A stretch of 64,000 nucleotides of DNA from Methylobacterium haplocladii (GCF_007992175.1 NZ_BJZT01000043.1:1-64000), one strand, 5' to 3'; positions 41,949 to 50,666 are shown, counted from the stretch's first letter. Notes: generated by a model from the letters alone, not told the origin. Numbers and translations are program-made.

Positions 41949-42626
41949 ATGACGTTCCGGGTGATCCCGGTGATCGATCTGCGCGGCGGCTGCGTGGTGC
42001 GTGCCCGCGCGGGCGACCGCGACGCCTATGCCCCGATCCGTACCCCTTTGGCCAGCGGATCGGCGCCCGCCGATATCGCCTGCGGGTTGCTCGCCGCATA
42101 CCCGGCCGGGATCCTCTACGTCGCCGACCTCGACGCCATCGTGGAGGGCCGCGCGCCGGACCTCGCAAGCCTCCGGGCGATTCGCTTGGCCTGTCCCGAC
42201 GTCGCGCTGTGGGTCGATGCCGGATTTTCGAATCTGGCGGGCGTCGGGTCGTTCCTCGAAGAGGACCTCGGGCGGCCGGTGATCGGCAGCGAGAGCCAGA
42301 CCGATCTTCTTCTGGTTCGGGCGCTCGGTGACCGGTCCGTGCTCTCTCTCGACAGTCGGGCCGGCGCGTTGCTCGGACCGCAGGAACTGCACGCCGATCC
42401 ATCGTGCTGGCCCCGCGATGTCATCGTGATGACCCTTGCGAGCGTTGGGGCCAAGGGGGGACCGGATCACGCGGCGCTGACCCGGGCGATCATCCTGGCC
42501 CCCGCCGTGTCCATCCACGCCGCAGGCGGCGTGCGCGGGCCGGACGACATCGTGGCCTTGCAGGCGCTCGGCGCCGCTGGGGCGCTCGTCGCTTCGGCCA
42601 TCCATGACGGGGCGCTCCGCGGCTAA
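41949..42626 (+). CDS. HisA-like TIM-barrel protein of the H4MPT cluster
   Basis: This 225-residue protein is related to HisA (ProFAR isomerase, COG1411-like). It begins FRVIPVIDLRGGCVVRARAG and has ILYVADLDAIVEG, ALWVDAGFSN and SIHAAGGVRGPDDIVALQAL, with the phosphate-binding strands at the C terminus. Real HisA belongs to the his operon, so this member of the methylotrophy cluster probably acts in methanopterin or methylofuran synthesis. It is divergent from the COG1548-like gene and convergent with the epimerase gene. Confidence 0.88.
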   Translation: MTFRVIPVIDLRGGCVVRARAGDRDAYAPIRTPLASGSAPADIACGLLAAYPAGILYVADLDAIVEGRAPDLASLRAIRLACPDVALWVDAGFSNLAGVGSFLEEDLGRPVIGSESQTDLLLVRALGDRSVLSLDSRAGALLGPQELHADPSCWPRDVIVMTLASVGAKGGPDHAALTRAIILAPAVSIHAAGGVRGPDDIVALQALGAAGALVASAIHDGALRG

Positions 42627-42636
42627 GCGGCCACGC

Positions 42637-43599
42637 TTAGGACCGGGCTTCGGCGGAATGGCTCTCGAAGTAGGCGATCGTGCGGGCGAGCCCTTCTCGC
42701 AACGCGACTTTCGGCTCCCAGCCGAGCACGTCCCGCGCCTTGGAAATATCCGGCCGGCGCTGGCGCGGATCGTCCGGGGGGAGCGGCCGGTAGACGAGTT
42801 TCGACGAGGATCCGGTCAGATCGATCACCGTCTCGGCGAGTTCGCGGATCGTGCTCTCCACCGGATTGCCGATGTTGATCGGCCCGGTGACGTTCGGCAC
42901 GGTGCCCATCATCCGCACGAACCCCTCGATGAGATCGTCGACGTAGCAGAAGGATCGCGTCTGCTGACCGTCGCCGTAGAGGGTGATGTCCTCGGCGCGC
43001 AGCGCCTGCATGATGAGGTTCGAGACCACGCGGCCGTCGTTCGGATGCATGCGCGGCCCGTAGGTGTTGAAGATCCGCACGACCTTCGTTTCGAGCCGAT
43101 GCTGCCTGCGATAGTCGAAAAACAGCGTCTCGGCGCAGCGCTTGCCCTCGTCGTAGCACGAGCGGAAGCCGATCGGATTGACGTTGCCCCAGTATTCCTC
43201 GGTCTGCGGATGGATCTCGGGATCGCCGTAGACTTCCGATGTCGAAGCCTGAAGTATCTTGACCTTCAGCCGCTTGGCGAGACCGAGCATGTTGATCGCG
43301 CCGATGACGCTCGTCTTCGTCGTCTGGACCGGATCGTGCTGGTAGTGCACCGGCGAGGCCGGGCAGGCGAGATTGTAGATCTCGTCGACCTCTACGTAGA
43401 GCGGAAAGGTCACGTCGTGGCGCAACAGTTCGAAGCGCGCGTTCGGCAGCAGATGAGCGACGTTGCGGCGGGCGCCCGTGAAGAAATTGTCGACGCAGAG
43501 AACGTCGTGGCCGTCCGCGAGCAGCCGTTCGCAGAGATGCGAGCCGAGGAAGCCGGCACCGCCCGTGATCAGAATTCTCTTGCCGCCCCCGTTCTGCAT
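42637..43599 (-). CDS. UDP-glucuronate decarboxylase-like epimerase
   Basis: This 320-residue short-chain dehydrogenase/reductase has the Rossmann motif ILITGGAGFLGSHLCERLL (residues 9-27), VDNFFTG and YNLACPASPVHYQHDPVQT. The catalytic residues are Ser121/Glu122 in QASTSEVYGDP and Tyr149/Lys153 in SCYDEGK. RIFNTYGPRM and GDGQQTRSFCYVDDLIEG follow. These are features of UDP-xylose synthase, which oxidatively decarboxylates UDP-glucuronate. Its placement between fae and other H4MPT genes suggests a link to the cluster, but it could simply be a passenger for polysaccharide synthesis. Confidence 0.88.
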   Translation of the reverse strand: MQNGGGKRILITGGAGFLGSHLCERLLADGHDVLCVDNFFTGARRNVAHLLPNARFELLRHDVTFPLYVEVDEIYNLACPASPVHYQHDPVQTTKTSVIGAINMLGLAKRLKVKILQASTSEVYGDPEIHPQTEEYWGNVNPIGFRSCYDEGKRCAETLFFDYRRQHRLETKVVRIFNTYGPRMHPNDGRVVSNLIMQALRAEDITLYGDGQQTRSFCYVDDLIEGFVRMMGTVPNVTGPINIGNPVESTIRELAETVIDLTGSSSKLVYRPLPPDDPRQRRPDISKARDVLGWEPKVALREGLARTIAYFESHSAEARS

Positions 43600-43644
43600 C
43601 GGTTCCGCTATATGTCTCGCGCCGGCCGAAACAGCCGTCCGCGC

Positions 43645-43673
43645 AAAAAGAAAGGGACGGCTTGCGCCGTCCC
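43645..43673 (-). terminator. fae terminator
   Basis: On the minus strand GGGACGGC pairs perfectly over eight bases with GCCGTCCC around the loop GCAA, and TTTCTTTTT follows. It lies about 95 bases after the fae stop codon and should end the fae transcript. Confidence 0.9.
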
Positions 43674-43767
43674 GATCTCGTTAGCGTCCAAGGAAGATGG
43701 AGGCCAGTCGCTGGAGCAGGCCCCGCGGTGCGGGCGGAGGCGAACTCTGCCCAGGACTGTCCCCGAT

Positions 43768-44280
43768 CTAAGCGTTCGCTGCGAAGGGGTGGGTCGCGGA
43801 GTTGCGCTGCTCGGTGACAACCGAAGCCTTCGGCTCGCCGCGCACGGCGCGCTCGATCGAGAGCTTGGTGGCCTCGTAGTTGTACTTCTGGATCTTGGCG
43901 TCGTCGGCCGCTTCCCAGTGGATGAACACGCCGACCAGGATGAACAGGTCGTCGGCTTCGGCAGCCGGGATGGTGCCTTCGGCAACCGCGTCCTGAACAG
44001 CCTTGGCGACGCCGTGCTGGGCGGGGCCGAACATCTGGACGGCCTGACGGGCGTCGTTGATGGTGACCTTGTTGAACATCAGCGTGTTGGGCTTGCACGG
44101 CAGGTTCGGCGCGATGACCGCGAGCAGGCTGGTGAAGCCGTGCTTGTTGTTCACGAGGCCGTTGCAGAAAGCGGTCTCGGCCGGCGAACCACGCGGTCCG
44201 ATGATCAGGTCGATGTGAGCGACCTCGTTGCCGTCGCCGACGAGCGCTTCGCCGACCTGAACCTTGTTGATCGTTGCCAT
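43768..44280 (-). CDS. fae: formaldehyde-activating enzyme
   Basis: Fae catalyses the condensation of formaldehyde with H4MPT to methylene-H4MPT, the entry step of formaldehyde oxidation. The 170-residue protein begins MATINKVQVGEALVGDGNEV, with the catalytic histidine in EVAHIDL. It continues with IIGPRGSPAETAF, NNKHGFTSLLAVIAPNLPC and MFNKVTINDARQAVQMFGPA, all conserved in Fae. It is normally very abundant in methylotrophs. A 232-base upstream gap suggests its own promoter, and a strong terminator follows. It is flanked by H4MPT accessory genes. Confidence 0.98.
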   Translation of the reverse strand: MATINKVQVGEALVGDGNEVAHIDLIIGPRGSPAETAFCNGLVNNKHGFTSLLAVIAPNLPCKPNTLMFNKVTINDARQAVQMFGPAQHGVAKAVQDAVAEGTIPAAEADDLFILVGVFIHWEAADDAKIQKYNYEATKLSIERAVRGEPKASVVTEQRNSATHPFAANA

Positions 44281-44468
44281 TCGGGGGATCTCCCTGGATT
44301 CTTCGGAAAAAGGCCGCGCTCCCTCGTGGGCGCAGCCTAAGGCCGTCCTTGTTCTCGGCGCTCGACGCAGGAGCCGAGCCGGTTATCCCGGACAGCGGCG
44401 CGGACCGTACAGCGAGCCTCCGCACCGAACAACCCGCGCAAGGCTCTGAAATCGGTAATTTTTTGCCC

Positions 44469-44490
44469 TTCCGGCGCATGGCAGCCGGAA
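44469..44490. terminator. possible terminator between CitG-like gene and fae
   Basis: TTCCGGC and GCCGGAA form a seven-base-pair stem with an eight-base loop, 23 bases beyond the CitG-like stop. On the minus strand no T-tract follows (GGGCAAAAAATT), while on the plus strand CCTTTTG follows. It may end or attenuate the operon before fae, but the evidence is weak. Confidence 0.35.
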
Positions 44491-44512
44491 CCTTTTGTGC
44501 CTTGCCGTTTCG

Positions 44513-45379
44513 CTAGCCGAGCCACTCTCCCCGCGCCGTGATAAGCGCGTCGGCAAACAATGTGGCGACCGTGAAATCGGCGCTGGTGCCGGGATTGATG
44601 CCGGCCGCCTTGAGACTGCGGTCGTAGGCGAGGAGCGCTTCGACAGGCTGCGTGCGGAGGTCGAGGGTACCGAGGGTAGCGGCCGTCTCCTGCCGGATCG
44701 CTTCGGCCGTCTCGAGGCCGTGCTTGCGGGCGATGTGGCTGTCGGGGATCTCGCGAAGGAAGGCGAGATGCACCGCCGTCGCGGTCCAGGGTGCGTCGAG
44801 GCCCTGCGCGCGGGCTGCCATCAGTGCGGTCAGGCCAACCTCGAACAGATCGGCGAAACCAGTGACGTAGGCGCGGGCGATGCGATCGCGCGAGGCAGCC
44901 TCCGCCATCGCTGCGCGTAGGGTGACCGGGGGGGCGTCGGCGGTGACGTCGTGGCGCTCCGCCTTGCCGAGGCCGCCGGGATTGGCGCGGCGGATCGCCT
45001 CGAAGACGTCGGTACCGTCGCTTTCATCGAGGGCGTCGAGCACCTGGCTCAGGCTTCTTCGGAGCCCGTTCGGAGCCTCGGCTGCACGTGCCAGCGGAGC
45101 GCAGAGCAGTAGAATGCCGAGGTTGGTGTTCTGGCCGACGGCAGCGATGGTCGCCTCGACGCCACCGCGTACCCGCTCGCCGACGGACGCGCCATGCTTC
45201 GCCAGATGCGGAGCCGAGACCTCGGCGCTGGTGACGAAATCCGCCACTTCCATGCGGTGTCCGGCGGCATAGGCGTGGACGTTCCCGACCTTCAGAGCAT
45301 CGAGCTCGGCGAGGCAGGCGTCGCGGTAGAGGTCGGCGATCACTTCCGCCGAGAGCGCGTCTGGTTGTGTGGCCATCAC
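44513..45379 (-). CDS. CitG-like protein of H4MPT cluster
   Basis: This 288-residue protein resembles triphosphoribosyl-dephospho-CoA synthase (CitG/MdcB). Features are LYRDACLAELDALKVGNVHA, ATIAAVGQNTNLGILLLCAP with the conserved NTNLG loop, and the C-terminal IKAAG-like repeat KAAGINPGTSADFTVATLFA. In methylotrophs this gene accompanies the H4MPT genes and is likely involved in cofactor synthesis. It overlaps the ATP-grasp gene by four bases (ATGA-type coupling), and fae follows after a gap. Confidence 0.85.
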   Translation of the reverse strand: MMATQPDALSAEVIADLYRDACLAELDALKVGNVHAYAAGHRMEVADFVTSAEVSAPHLAKHGASVGERVRGGVEATIAAVGQNTNLGILLLCAPLARAAEAPNGLRRSLSQVLDALDESDGTDVFEAIRRANPGGLGKAERHDVTADAPPVTLRAAMAEAASRDRIARAYVTGFADLFEVGLTALMAARAQGLDAPWTATAVHLAFLREIPDSHIARKHGLETAEAIRQETAATLGTLDLRTQPVEALLAYDRSLKAAGINPGTSADFTVATLFADALITARGEWLG

Positions 45380-46293
45380 TCCTGCGCCGCCACCAGACGC
45401 GGGGGTCGGGCAGCGTGGAGCGCGTTGAGGAATCCGCGCACGACGCTGCCGGCGATGTCGACCTCGGTGACCTTCTGCAGGCCTGACCAGGCCGGCATCG
45501 AGTTCACCTCCAGGACCAGAAAGCCGCCCTCCCCGTCTTCGACGAGATCGACGCCGGTGTAGTCGACGCCGATGGCGGCGGCGGCCGCTTCGGCGAGCTC
45601 CGCGGCCTTGGCCGGCAGCTCCCAGGCGAAGGGTCGGCCCCCGAGATGCACGTTGGTGATCCAGCCGTCACCCTCGCGGATCATGCCGGCGATGGCCCGG
45701 CCCTCGCAGACGAAGACACGGTAGTCGCGCCAGAGGCCGTCGCGGCGGGCGACGTAACGCTGCAAATAATAGACGCGGTTGACCGCCTCCTCGCTCGGCA
45801 GGTCCTCCGGCCGCTCGATCAGCATCAGGCCCTCGCCTTGCGAGCCGAACAGCGGCTTCAGGACGATCGGCCTGCCGGGTCGCGCTTCCCGCTCGATCAG
45901 GGCGCCGGCGGCCTCGCGCTTCGAGAATACGAAAGTGTCCGGCGTCGGCAGGCCGGCGCGGGCGATGGCGAGGCTGGTGGCCGCCTTGTCCACGGAGCGT
46001 TCGATCGCGGTCGGCGAATTCCAGACGGTGACGCCGGCCGAGACCAGGGCGTGCAGCACGCCGAGCCGCATGGTGGTCGCCTCGAAGGTCCCGCCGGCGA
46101 TGGTCCGCAGCAGCACGCCGTCGGGCAGCCGTCCGTCGTCGAAGCCCGGGACGCGCAGGGGCTCACCGCCGCCAGTGACGATGGCGACATCGTCGAGGGA
46201 GAACAGCACGGGCTCGATCCCGAGGGATTCGAAGGCTCCGCGCAGCCGCCCCTTGTGCCAGTTGCCGTTATCGGCGGCGAGCCCGATGCGCAT
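45376..46293 (-). CDS. RimK-like ATP-grasp ligase of H4MPT cluster
   Basis: This 305-residue ATP-grasp protein has the central lysine and ATP site in RPIVLKPLFGSQGEGLMLIE and the hinge VYYLQRYVARRDGLWRDYRV. The metal site is in LVEDGEGGFLVLEVNSMPAWSG (ending EVNSMP). The N-terminal domain MRIGLAADNGNWHKGRLRGA and GIEPVLFSLDDVAI is a RimK/MptN-type preATP-grasp. Such enzymes ligate amino acids to acids and may add the polyglutamate chain to methylofuran or methanopterin. The substrate is inferred from location. It lies downstream of mch on the same strand, separated by a repeat-rich gap. Confidence 0.86.
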   Translation of the reverse strand: MRIGLAADNGNWHKGRLRGAFESLGIEPVLFSLDDVAIVTGGGEPLRVPGFDDGRLPDGVLLRTIAGGTFEATTMRLGVLHALVSAGVTVWNSPTAIERSVDKAATSLAIARAGLPTPDTFVFSKREAAGALIEREARPGRPIVLKPLFGSQGEGLMLIERPEDLPSEEAVNRVYYLQRYVARRDGLWRDYRVFVCEGRAIAGMIREGDGWITNVHLGGRPFAWELPAKAAELAEAAAAAIGVDYTGVDLVEDGEGGFLVLEVNSMPAWSGLQKVTEVDIAGSVVRGFLNALHAARPPRLVAAQE

Positions 46294-46316
46294 TCGTTTT
46301 CAAGCCTCAACGCAAA

Positions 46317-46459
46317 CCCTCTCCCCTCTGCGGGAGAGGGTGGCCTTCGCGTCAGCGAAGGTCGGGAGAGGGGAGCGCGCTATCCGGAAAGTTCGGAGCC
46401 AACCCCGCTCCTGCCCGCTCCGCGGGCACCCCCCCGTACAAGTCGGGCTTGCCCGACTT
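46317..46459. repeat. cluster of intergenic hairpin repeats
   Basis: Three perfect hairpins stand together. CCCTCTCCC and GGGAGAGGG enclose CTCTGC (46317-46340). CCTTCGC and GCGAAGG enclose GTCA (46344-46361). AAGTCGGGC and GCCCGACTT enclose TT (46440-46459). They occupy the 235-base gap between mch and the ATP-grasp gene, which are otherwise in the same direction. The type resembles abundant Methylobacterium intergenic repeats and may affect transcript stability. Confidence 0.7.
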
Positions 46460-46528
46460 ATCCTTCCAAAGTGCAGATATCGGGCAAGCCCGAGATCTGT
46501 TGGGGGGAAGGGTTGAAGCGCGTCGCGC

Positions 46529-47500
46529 CTACGAGAACGACGCGTCCACGAGGCTCGGCTCGAGCCGGCCGCCGCGGAACGTGCTGCCCGTGCGGACCGA
46601 CGTGACGATGGCTTCGGCCGGCGAGAACAGCGCGCCGTCGATCTTGTAGAAGTCGCCGTTCACCTTCGAGAAGATATCGGCGAAGGGCGAGCCGTGATCG
46701 CTCGACGAGGTCGAGGGCAGCTGCTCAGCGAGCTGCTTGGCATCGGCGTCGTCGGCATCGACGAAGAGCTGCACGCGGCCGCCATAGATGATGGCGTCGT
46801 TGGTGCGGCCCATCGCCTTGATGAAGTCCGGGTGCGGCGGCGAGAGCGGGGCCGAGCCGATGCCGTCGAGGATGGCATGCAGGTCGAAGCCGACCGTGTG
46901 GGCCTTGTGCAGCGCGACTTCGAGGACGCGGGCGACGACCTGTGTGGAGCCGGCGAGGCTCTGCGTCGGGGCGTAGACGAAGGTCAGGTCCTCGGGCCGC
47001 AGCTTGGTGGCTTCCGCGACCTTGGCGACGACGGAGGCCGGCGGGGCGCTGGCGGATTCGAGGACGAGCACCGTCTTCTCGGCGGAGTCGTGATAGCCGA
47101 GCTCCTTGTAGAGCTCCTCGACCACCGCGACCGCGCGGCCGGGGCCGGAGCCGAGGGCGAAGAAGCCGGAATCGCCGGTCTCGTCGGCGAGGCTCCAGCC
47201 GGCATACTGGCTGCCGAGGCAGGCGAGCACCGGATCGGCCGAGTGGACGACGACGGAGTAGGGCCAGGAGGCGACAGGGCCGGTCGGCACGATCGAGACG
47301 GTGCCGAGGCCGCCGAGGCAGATCTCGGCGATCCGGCGGCCGGCTTCGAGCGAGCCGCGCACCTGCGAGCCGGCATCGACCATGCGGGCGCCGCTCTCGT
47401 GGGCGACGGCGAGGCGCAGGACGTCGGCGTCAGCGACCAGCCGGTCGATCAGCGGGGCCGTCAGCCTGTTGATGCTCGGCGGCTTGATATCGGTACCCAT
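46529..47500 (-). CDS. mch: methenyl-H4MPT cyclohydrolase
   Basis: Mch hydrolyses methenyl-H4MPT to 5-formyl-H4MPT in formaldehyde oxidation. The 323-residue protein has SINRLTAPLIDRLVADADVL and VDAGSQVRGSLEAGRRIAEI. GLGTVSIVPTGPVASWPYSV and SGPGRAVAVVEELYKELGYH are also present, all conserved across archaeal and methylotroph Mch. The start at MGTDIKPP is taken over an earlier Met. The first 71 bases overlap the upstream ATP-grasp gene in another frame. Confidence 0.97.
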   Translation of the reverse strand: MGTDIKPPSINRLTAPLIDRLVADADVLRLAVAHESGARMVDAGSQVRGSLEAGRRIAEICLGGLGTVSIVPTGPVASWPYSVVVHSADPVLACLGSQYAGWSLADETGDSGFFALGSGPGRAVAVVEELYKELGYHDSAEKTVLVLESASAPPASVVAKVAEATKLRPEDLTFVYAPTQSLAGSTQVVARVLEVALHKAHTVGFDLHAILDGIGSAPLSPPHPDFIKAMGRTNDAIIYGGRVQLFVDADDADAKQLAEQLPSTSSSDHGSPFADIFSKVNGDFYKIDGALFSPAEAIVTSVRTGSTFRGGRLEPSLVDASFS

Positions 47501-48644
47501 GACTCTCGGTTCTCCCATCGAGGAGGGCGGCGATCGTGCCGGCCCTCTCTCGCAACGTGTGTCTGACCGCTGCCGTATCCGGCCCCTGCGCGGTCACCGT
47601 GCAGAACGGTGCGTCGCCCGCGACGGACGAGCCGTCGCGGGGACGGTCCCGCGCGAAATCAGGCCAGTCGAGCGGCGGTACGGAGGTGTAACGCCGCGCC
47701 GCGTAACAGATTTCGGAGCCCGCCGCATCCACCGGCGGCGCATCGAGCCGAGGCATGCGCCCGAGGCTTGCCTCGATATGCGCGGCGAGCAGCGGCGTCG
47801 GCCGGCGATCGAAGGCGTCGAGCGTCGCGCCGGGACGCGGGTTGATCTCCAGCAGCCACCACGCGTCGCCGTCGACGAGGAGGTCGGCGCTGGCGAGGCC
47901 GCGCAGGGCCGTCGCTTTGACGAGGCCGGCAACCGCGCCGGTGATGGCGGCAAGCATGTTTGGTGAGACGTGCGAAGGCTCGTCGCGTCCCGGCGCGACC
48001 GCTCCGGCGAAGCGGAACGGGCGCAGCGCGCTCGGACGGCTCCACTGCTGGGTGAGCGCCAGCACGGCGACGTCGCGGCCGTCGGCCAGAAAATTCAAGG
48101 CGCAAGCGCGGCCGCGCATGCGAGCCTGATAGTAGTGGCCGGGCGGAGCAGCGCCCGCCGTGGCAGCGCGGATGTGAGAGCCGCCGGAGCCGCCGGAGCG
48201 TTTCGTCAGCCACGCATAGCGGTTGGAGACGGGCGCCGTCGTCACCCGCGGATGCGGGATCGCGAGGCGCTCACAGAGGGCTGCGAACAGCATCGGATCC
48301 TTCAGCGCCGCCACCGTGCCAGGGCCTGCGCCGACGAGCCGATAATGGGCGGCGATGCGCGCCATCAACGCGGGCGACCCCTCGAAGCCGCTGCCGAGGA
48401 TCACACCGAAAACGCGCTTGCCCACAAGACCCGCCAGCGCGTTGAGCCCGGCCAACACGGCGTCGGTGCCATGCCGGCCCGTGCCGAAGCGGCCGGGCAG
48501 GGTCCGATGCGCCTCGGCCAGATCGAGCGTGTCCGCATCCCCGAACAGGTCGAGCACGTAGGGACGCAAGCCCGCCCGGCGCGCGGACTGCGCCAGCGCG
48601 CGCCCGGACTGGGCCGCGATCAGGACCGCGTCGCCCTCCCGCAT
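47430..48644 (-). CDS. ATP-grasp protein between mtdB and mch
   Basis: This 404-residue ATP-grasp-type protein starts MREGDAVLIAAQSGRALAQS (a preATP-grasp domain). VFGVILGSGFEGSPALMARI follows, and the metal-binding SADLLVDGDAWWLLEINPRP with GATLDAF identifies the C-terminal catalytic lobe. It belongs to the family found between mtdB and mch in Methylobacterium (called OrfY in the older literature, as I recall) and is thought to help make H4MPT. Its last 24 codons overlap the beginning of mch by 71 bases, which is unusual. It follows mtdB by 14 bases. Confidence 0.85.
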   Translation of the reverse strand: MREGDAVLIAAQSGRALAQSARRAGLRPYVLDLFGDADTLDLAEAHRTLPGRFGTGRHGTDAVLAGLNALAGLVGKRVFGVILGSGFEGSPALMARIAAHYRLVGAGPGTVAALKDPMLFAALCERLAIPHPRVTTAPVSNRYAWLTKRSGGSGGSHIRAATAGAAPPGHYYQARMRGRACALNFLADGRDVAVLALTQQWSRPSALRPFRFAGAVAPGRDEPSHVSPNMLAAITGAVAGLVKATALRGLASADLLVDGDAWWLLEINPRPGATLDAFDRRPTPLLAAHIEASLGRMPRLDAPPVDAAGSEICYAARRYTSVPPLDWPDFARDRPRDGSSVAGDAPFCTVTAQGPDTAAVRHTLRERAGTIAALLDGRTESHGYRYQAAEHQQADGPADRPAGR

Positions 48645-48658
48645 GGCAGCGGTATCCC

Positions 48659-49552
48659 TCAGCCCGCGATCTCCACCGCGAGCGTGTACGCATCGCGGAA
48701 ATCCAGGCAGAGCGGCTGGTCCGCCTCCAGCATGCGCCGGAAGAGCCGGCACTGGGTCTGGTACTTCACGTTGCCGACGGCGAGTGCGCCGATGCCGACC
48801 CCCTTGCCGGTGGGGAGCGCCACGTCCTTGGCGTTGACGTCGATGCCGGCGATGCCGGCCGGCGGCACGGCGTTGACGTCGGAGGCGACGAGCAGCTTCG
48901 GCGCGGATTCGAGATCCGTCGCCGACAGGATCGGGATGCCGGCGGGGCCCGCCGAGAGGATCACGTCGGCGTTCTCGATCGCCTTGCGGCGATCCTCTGG
49001 CGTGGTGCCGTCGACCGCGTCGACGTCGATGCCGAAGCGCCATTTCATGGTGAAGGCGATCTTGGAGACGCGCTCCTCGCCGTCATGGCCGACGAGGACG
49101 GACTTCGCGCCTTCGAGCGCGCCGATCACCGCGGCAACGTAGGCGACGACGCCGGCGCCCCCGAAGATGACGATGCGCTTGCCCTTGAGGTCGGTGCCGA
49201 ACTTGGACTTCAGGGCGCGGGAGACCTCGGCGACCATGGCGGCGCCGGTGGTGAAGGAGCCGGCCGGGTCGGCGAAGAGGTGGTTGGCGAAGGGCGGCAC
49301 GAAGGCCTTCTTGGCCCGGTCGACCATGTCGAGGGCGTCCTCGGCGTTCTTGCCGCCGATGAAGATGCCGGTGCGCACGCCGTCGCCGGGCGCGCGCGAG
49401 AAGATCGAATCCTGGGTCAGCGAGACGACGTCGGCGAGGTTCACCTCGGTGTAGGTGACGATGGTCTCGAAGCCGGCGTCGATCGCCATGTTCACGTCGA
49501 ACGGGCTCATGTGCTTGAGCGGCGTCAGCATGTGCAGGATCGAGCGGGCCAT
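48659..49552 (-). CDS. mtdB: methylene-H4MPT dehydrogenase
   Basis: MtdB oxidises methylene-H4MPT to methenyl-H4MPT with NAD(P)+. The 297-residue protein has the family start SILHMLTPLKHMSPFDVNMA, IVTYTEVNLADVVSLTQDSI, RTGIFIGGKNAEDALDMVD and KKAFVPPFANHLFADPAGSF. The Rossmann fold GKRIVIFGGAGVVAYVAAVI begins at residue 124. H4MPT-specific MtdB is distinct from MtdA, which also uses H4F and is only NADP-linked. The ATP-grasp gene follows. The start is set at MARSIL, with the open frame upstream discounted. Confidence 0.97.
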   Translation of the reverse strand: MARSILHMLTPLKHMSPFDVNMAIDAGFETIVTYTEVNLADVVSLTQDSIFSRAPGDGVRTGIFIGGKNAEDALDMVDRAKKAFVPPFANHLFADPAGSFTTGAAMVAEVSRALKSKFGTDLKGKRIVIFGGAGVVAYVAAVIGALEGAKSVLVGHDGEERVSKIAFTMKWRFGIDVDAVDGTTPEDRRKAIENADVILSAGPAGIPILSATDLESAPKLLVASDVNAVPPAGIAGIDVNAKDVALPTGKGVGIGALAVGNVKYQTQCRLFRRMLEADQPLCLDFRDAYTLAVEIAG

Positions 49553-49664
49553 GGTCGAGTGTCCTCTTGTCCCGGGCGCGTCTCTCGCGAACCGCGCGCC
49601 GTGCAAAGCCGATGAGACCGGCGCCGGTCAAGCGCAGGATTCTTGAGCGCCCTAGACAAAATTT

Positions 49665-50666
49665 CTAAAGCGCCGAAACGGTTGCGCCTTCGTTGCGCCC
49701 CTTCGCGATGACGAAGCGCAGGCGGCCGGGCCGATCCAGGGATGCGACGAGCTCCTGAGCATCATGCTCGGTGGGCATGAGCGCGAAGCCCGTCGGCCCC
49801 CAGGAACTCTGGCCGTAGCCGGAGACGCCGCGCGCAGCGACCGCCTGCAGCACCTGTGCGACGTCGGCGCTGGCGTAACGGCCGCCTTGGTGCGGGGCGA
49901 AATAGTCTCCGATCCGCTCCTGGATCGTCGTGATCCCCCGGCCGAAGCCGTCGAGATTTCCCGTCGCCACGGACGGAAGAACCTGCATCAGCGCGATCCG
50001 GCAGATCTCGGCGGCGCGGGCCTCCTCGAAGGGCGGGAGATCGCGGAATGCCTCGGACTCGCGCCCGCCGTGGACGCCGGTGGCACCCTCGTCGAGGATC
50101 AGGACGACCCGCCACGCCTCGGGCCAGGATATGCGCGAAATGACGGGGGGCGGTGCGCCCGTTCCGTCGCGGCCGCCGTCGACGATGAGGCCGCCCTCGG
50201 TGAAGGCCGCGAGGCCTACGCCGGAGCGGTTGCCGCGGTCGAGCACGTCGGCGAAGTCGAGAAGATCGACGGTGCGGCCGTTGAGCCGGGCCAAGGCGGC
50301 GGCGACGGCGAGTGCGAGCTGGGTGCCCGAGCCGAAGCCGGCATGAGCCGGAATTGCTTCCTCGACCTCGATGGCCACGGCCTCCGAGACGTCGAGGTGG
50401 GCGGCCGCGGCGAGCAGGTACGAGCGGATGCGCTCGGCTTCCGGACCCTTCGCGGAGGCCCGCGGGGCGGCGGTCGCCTTGATCTGGAGGGCCGGCGTAT
50501 CGACCGCGAGGCCGATGCTTCCGAAGCGGCGGCCGAGGCCACCGTGCATATCGAGGAAGCCGAAATGCAGACGGGCCGGGGCGCGTACCCGAACGACGGC
50601 TGGAGCGCCGGGGCGCGCGTCGCCGCCCTGCGGCGTCCGTACCGAACCCGTCGTGCTCGCGCCCAT
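49665..50666 (-). CDS. mptG: beta-RFAP synthase
   Basis: Beta-ribofuranosylaminobenzene 5'-phosphate synthase joins p-aminobenzoate to phosphoribosyl diphosphate, an early step in methanopterin synthesis. This 333-residue GHMP-kinase-fold protein contains VRVRAPARLHFGFLDMHGGL, FGSIGLAVDTP and IPAHAGFGSGTQLALAVAAA. The glycine-rich phosphate loop DRGNRSGVGLAAFTEGGLIV, VLILDEGATGVHGGRESEAF and SGYGQSSWGPTGFALM follow. The length fits the family only if translation starts near this ATG. A GTG seven codons upstream is possible. It is upstream of mtdB. Confidence 0.93.
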   Translation of the reverse strand: MGASTTGSVRTPQGGDARPGAPAVVRVRAPARLHFGFLDMHGGLGRRFGSIGLAVDTPALQIKATAAPRASAKGPEAERIRSYLLAAAAHLDVSEAVAIEVEEAIPAHAGFGSGTQLALAVAAALARLNGRTVDLLDFADVLDRGNRSGVGLAAFTEGGLIVDGGRDGTGAPPPVISRISWPEAWRVVLILDEGATGVHGGRESEAFRDLPPFEEARAAEICRIALMQVLPSVATGNLDGFGRGITTIQERIGDYFAPHQGGRYASADVAQVLQAVAARGVSGYGQSSWGPTGFALMPTEHDAQELVASLDRPGRLRFVIAKGRNEGATVSAL

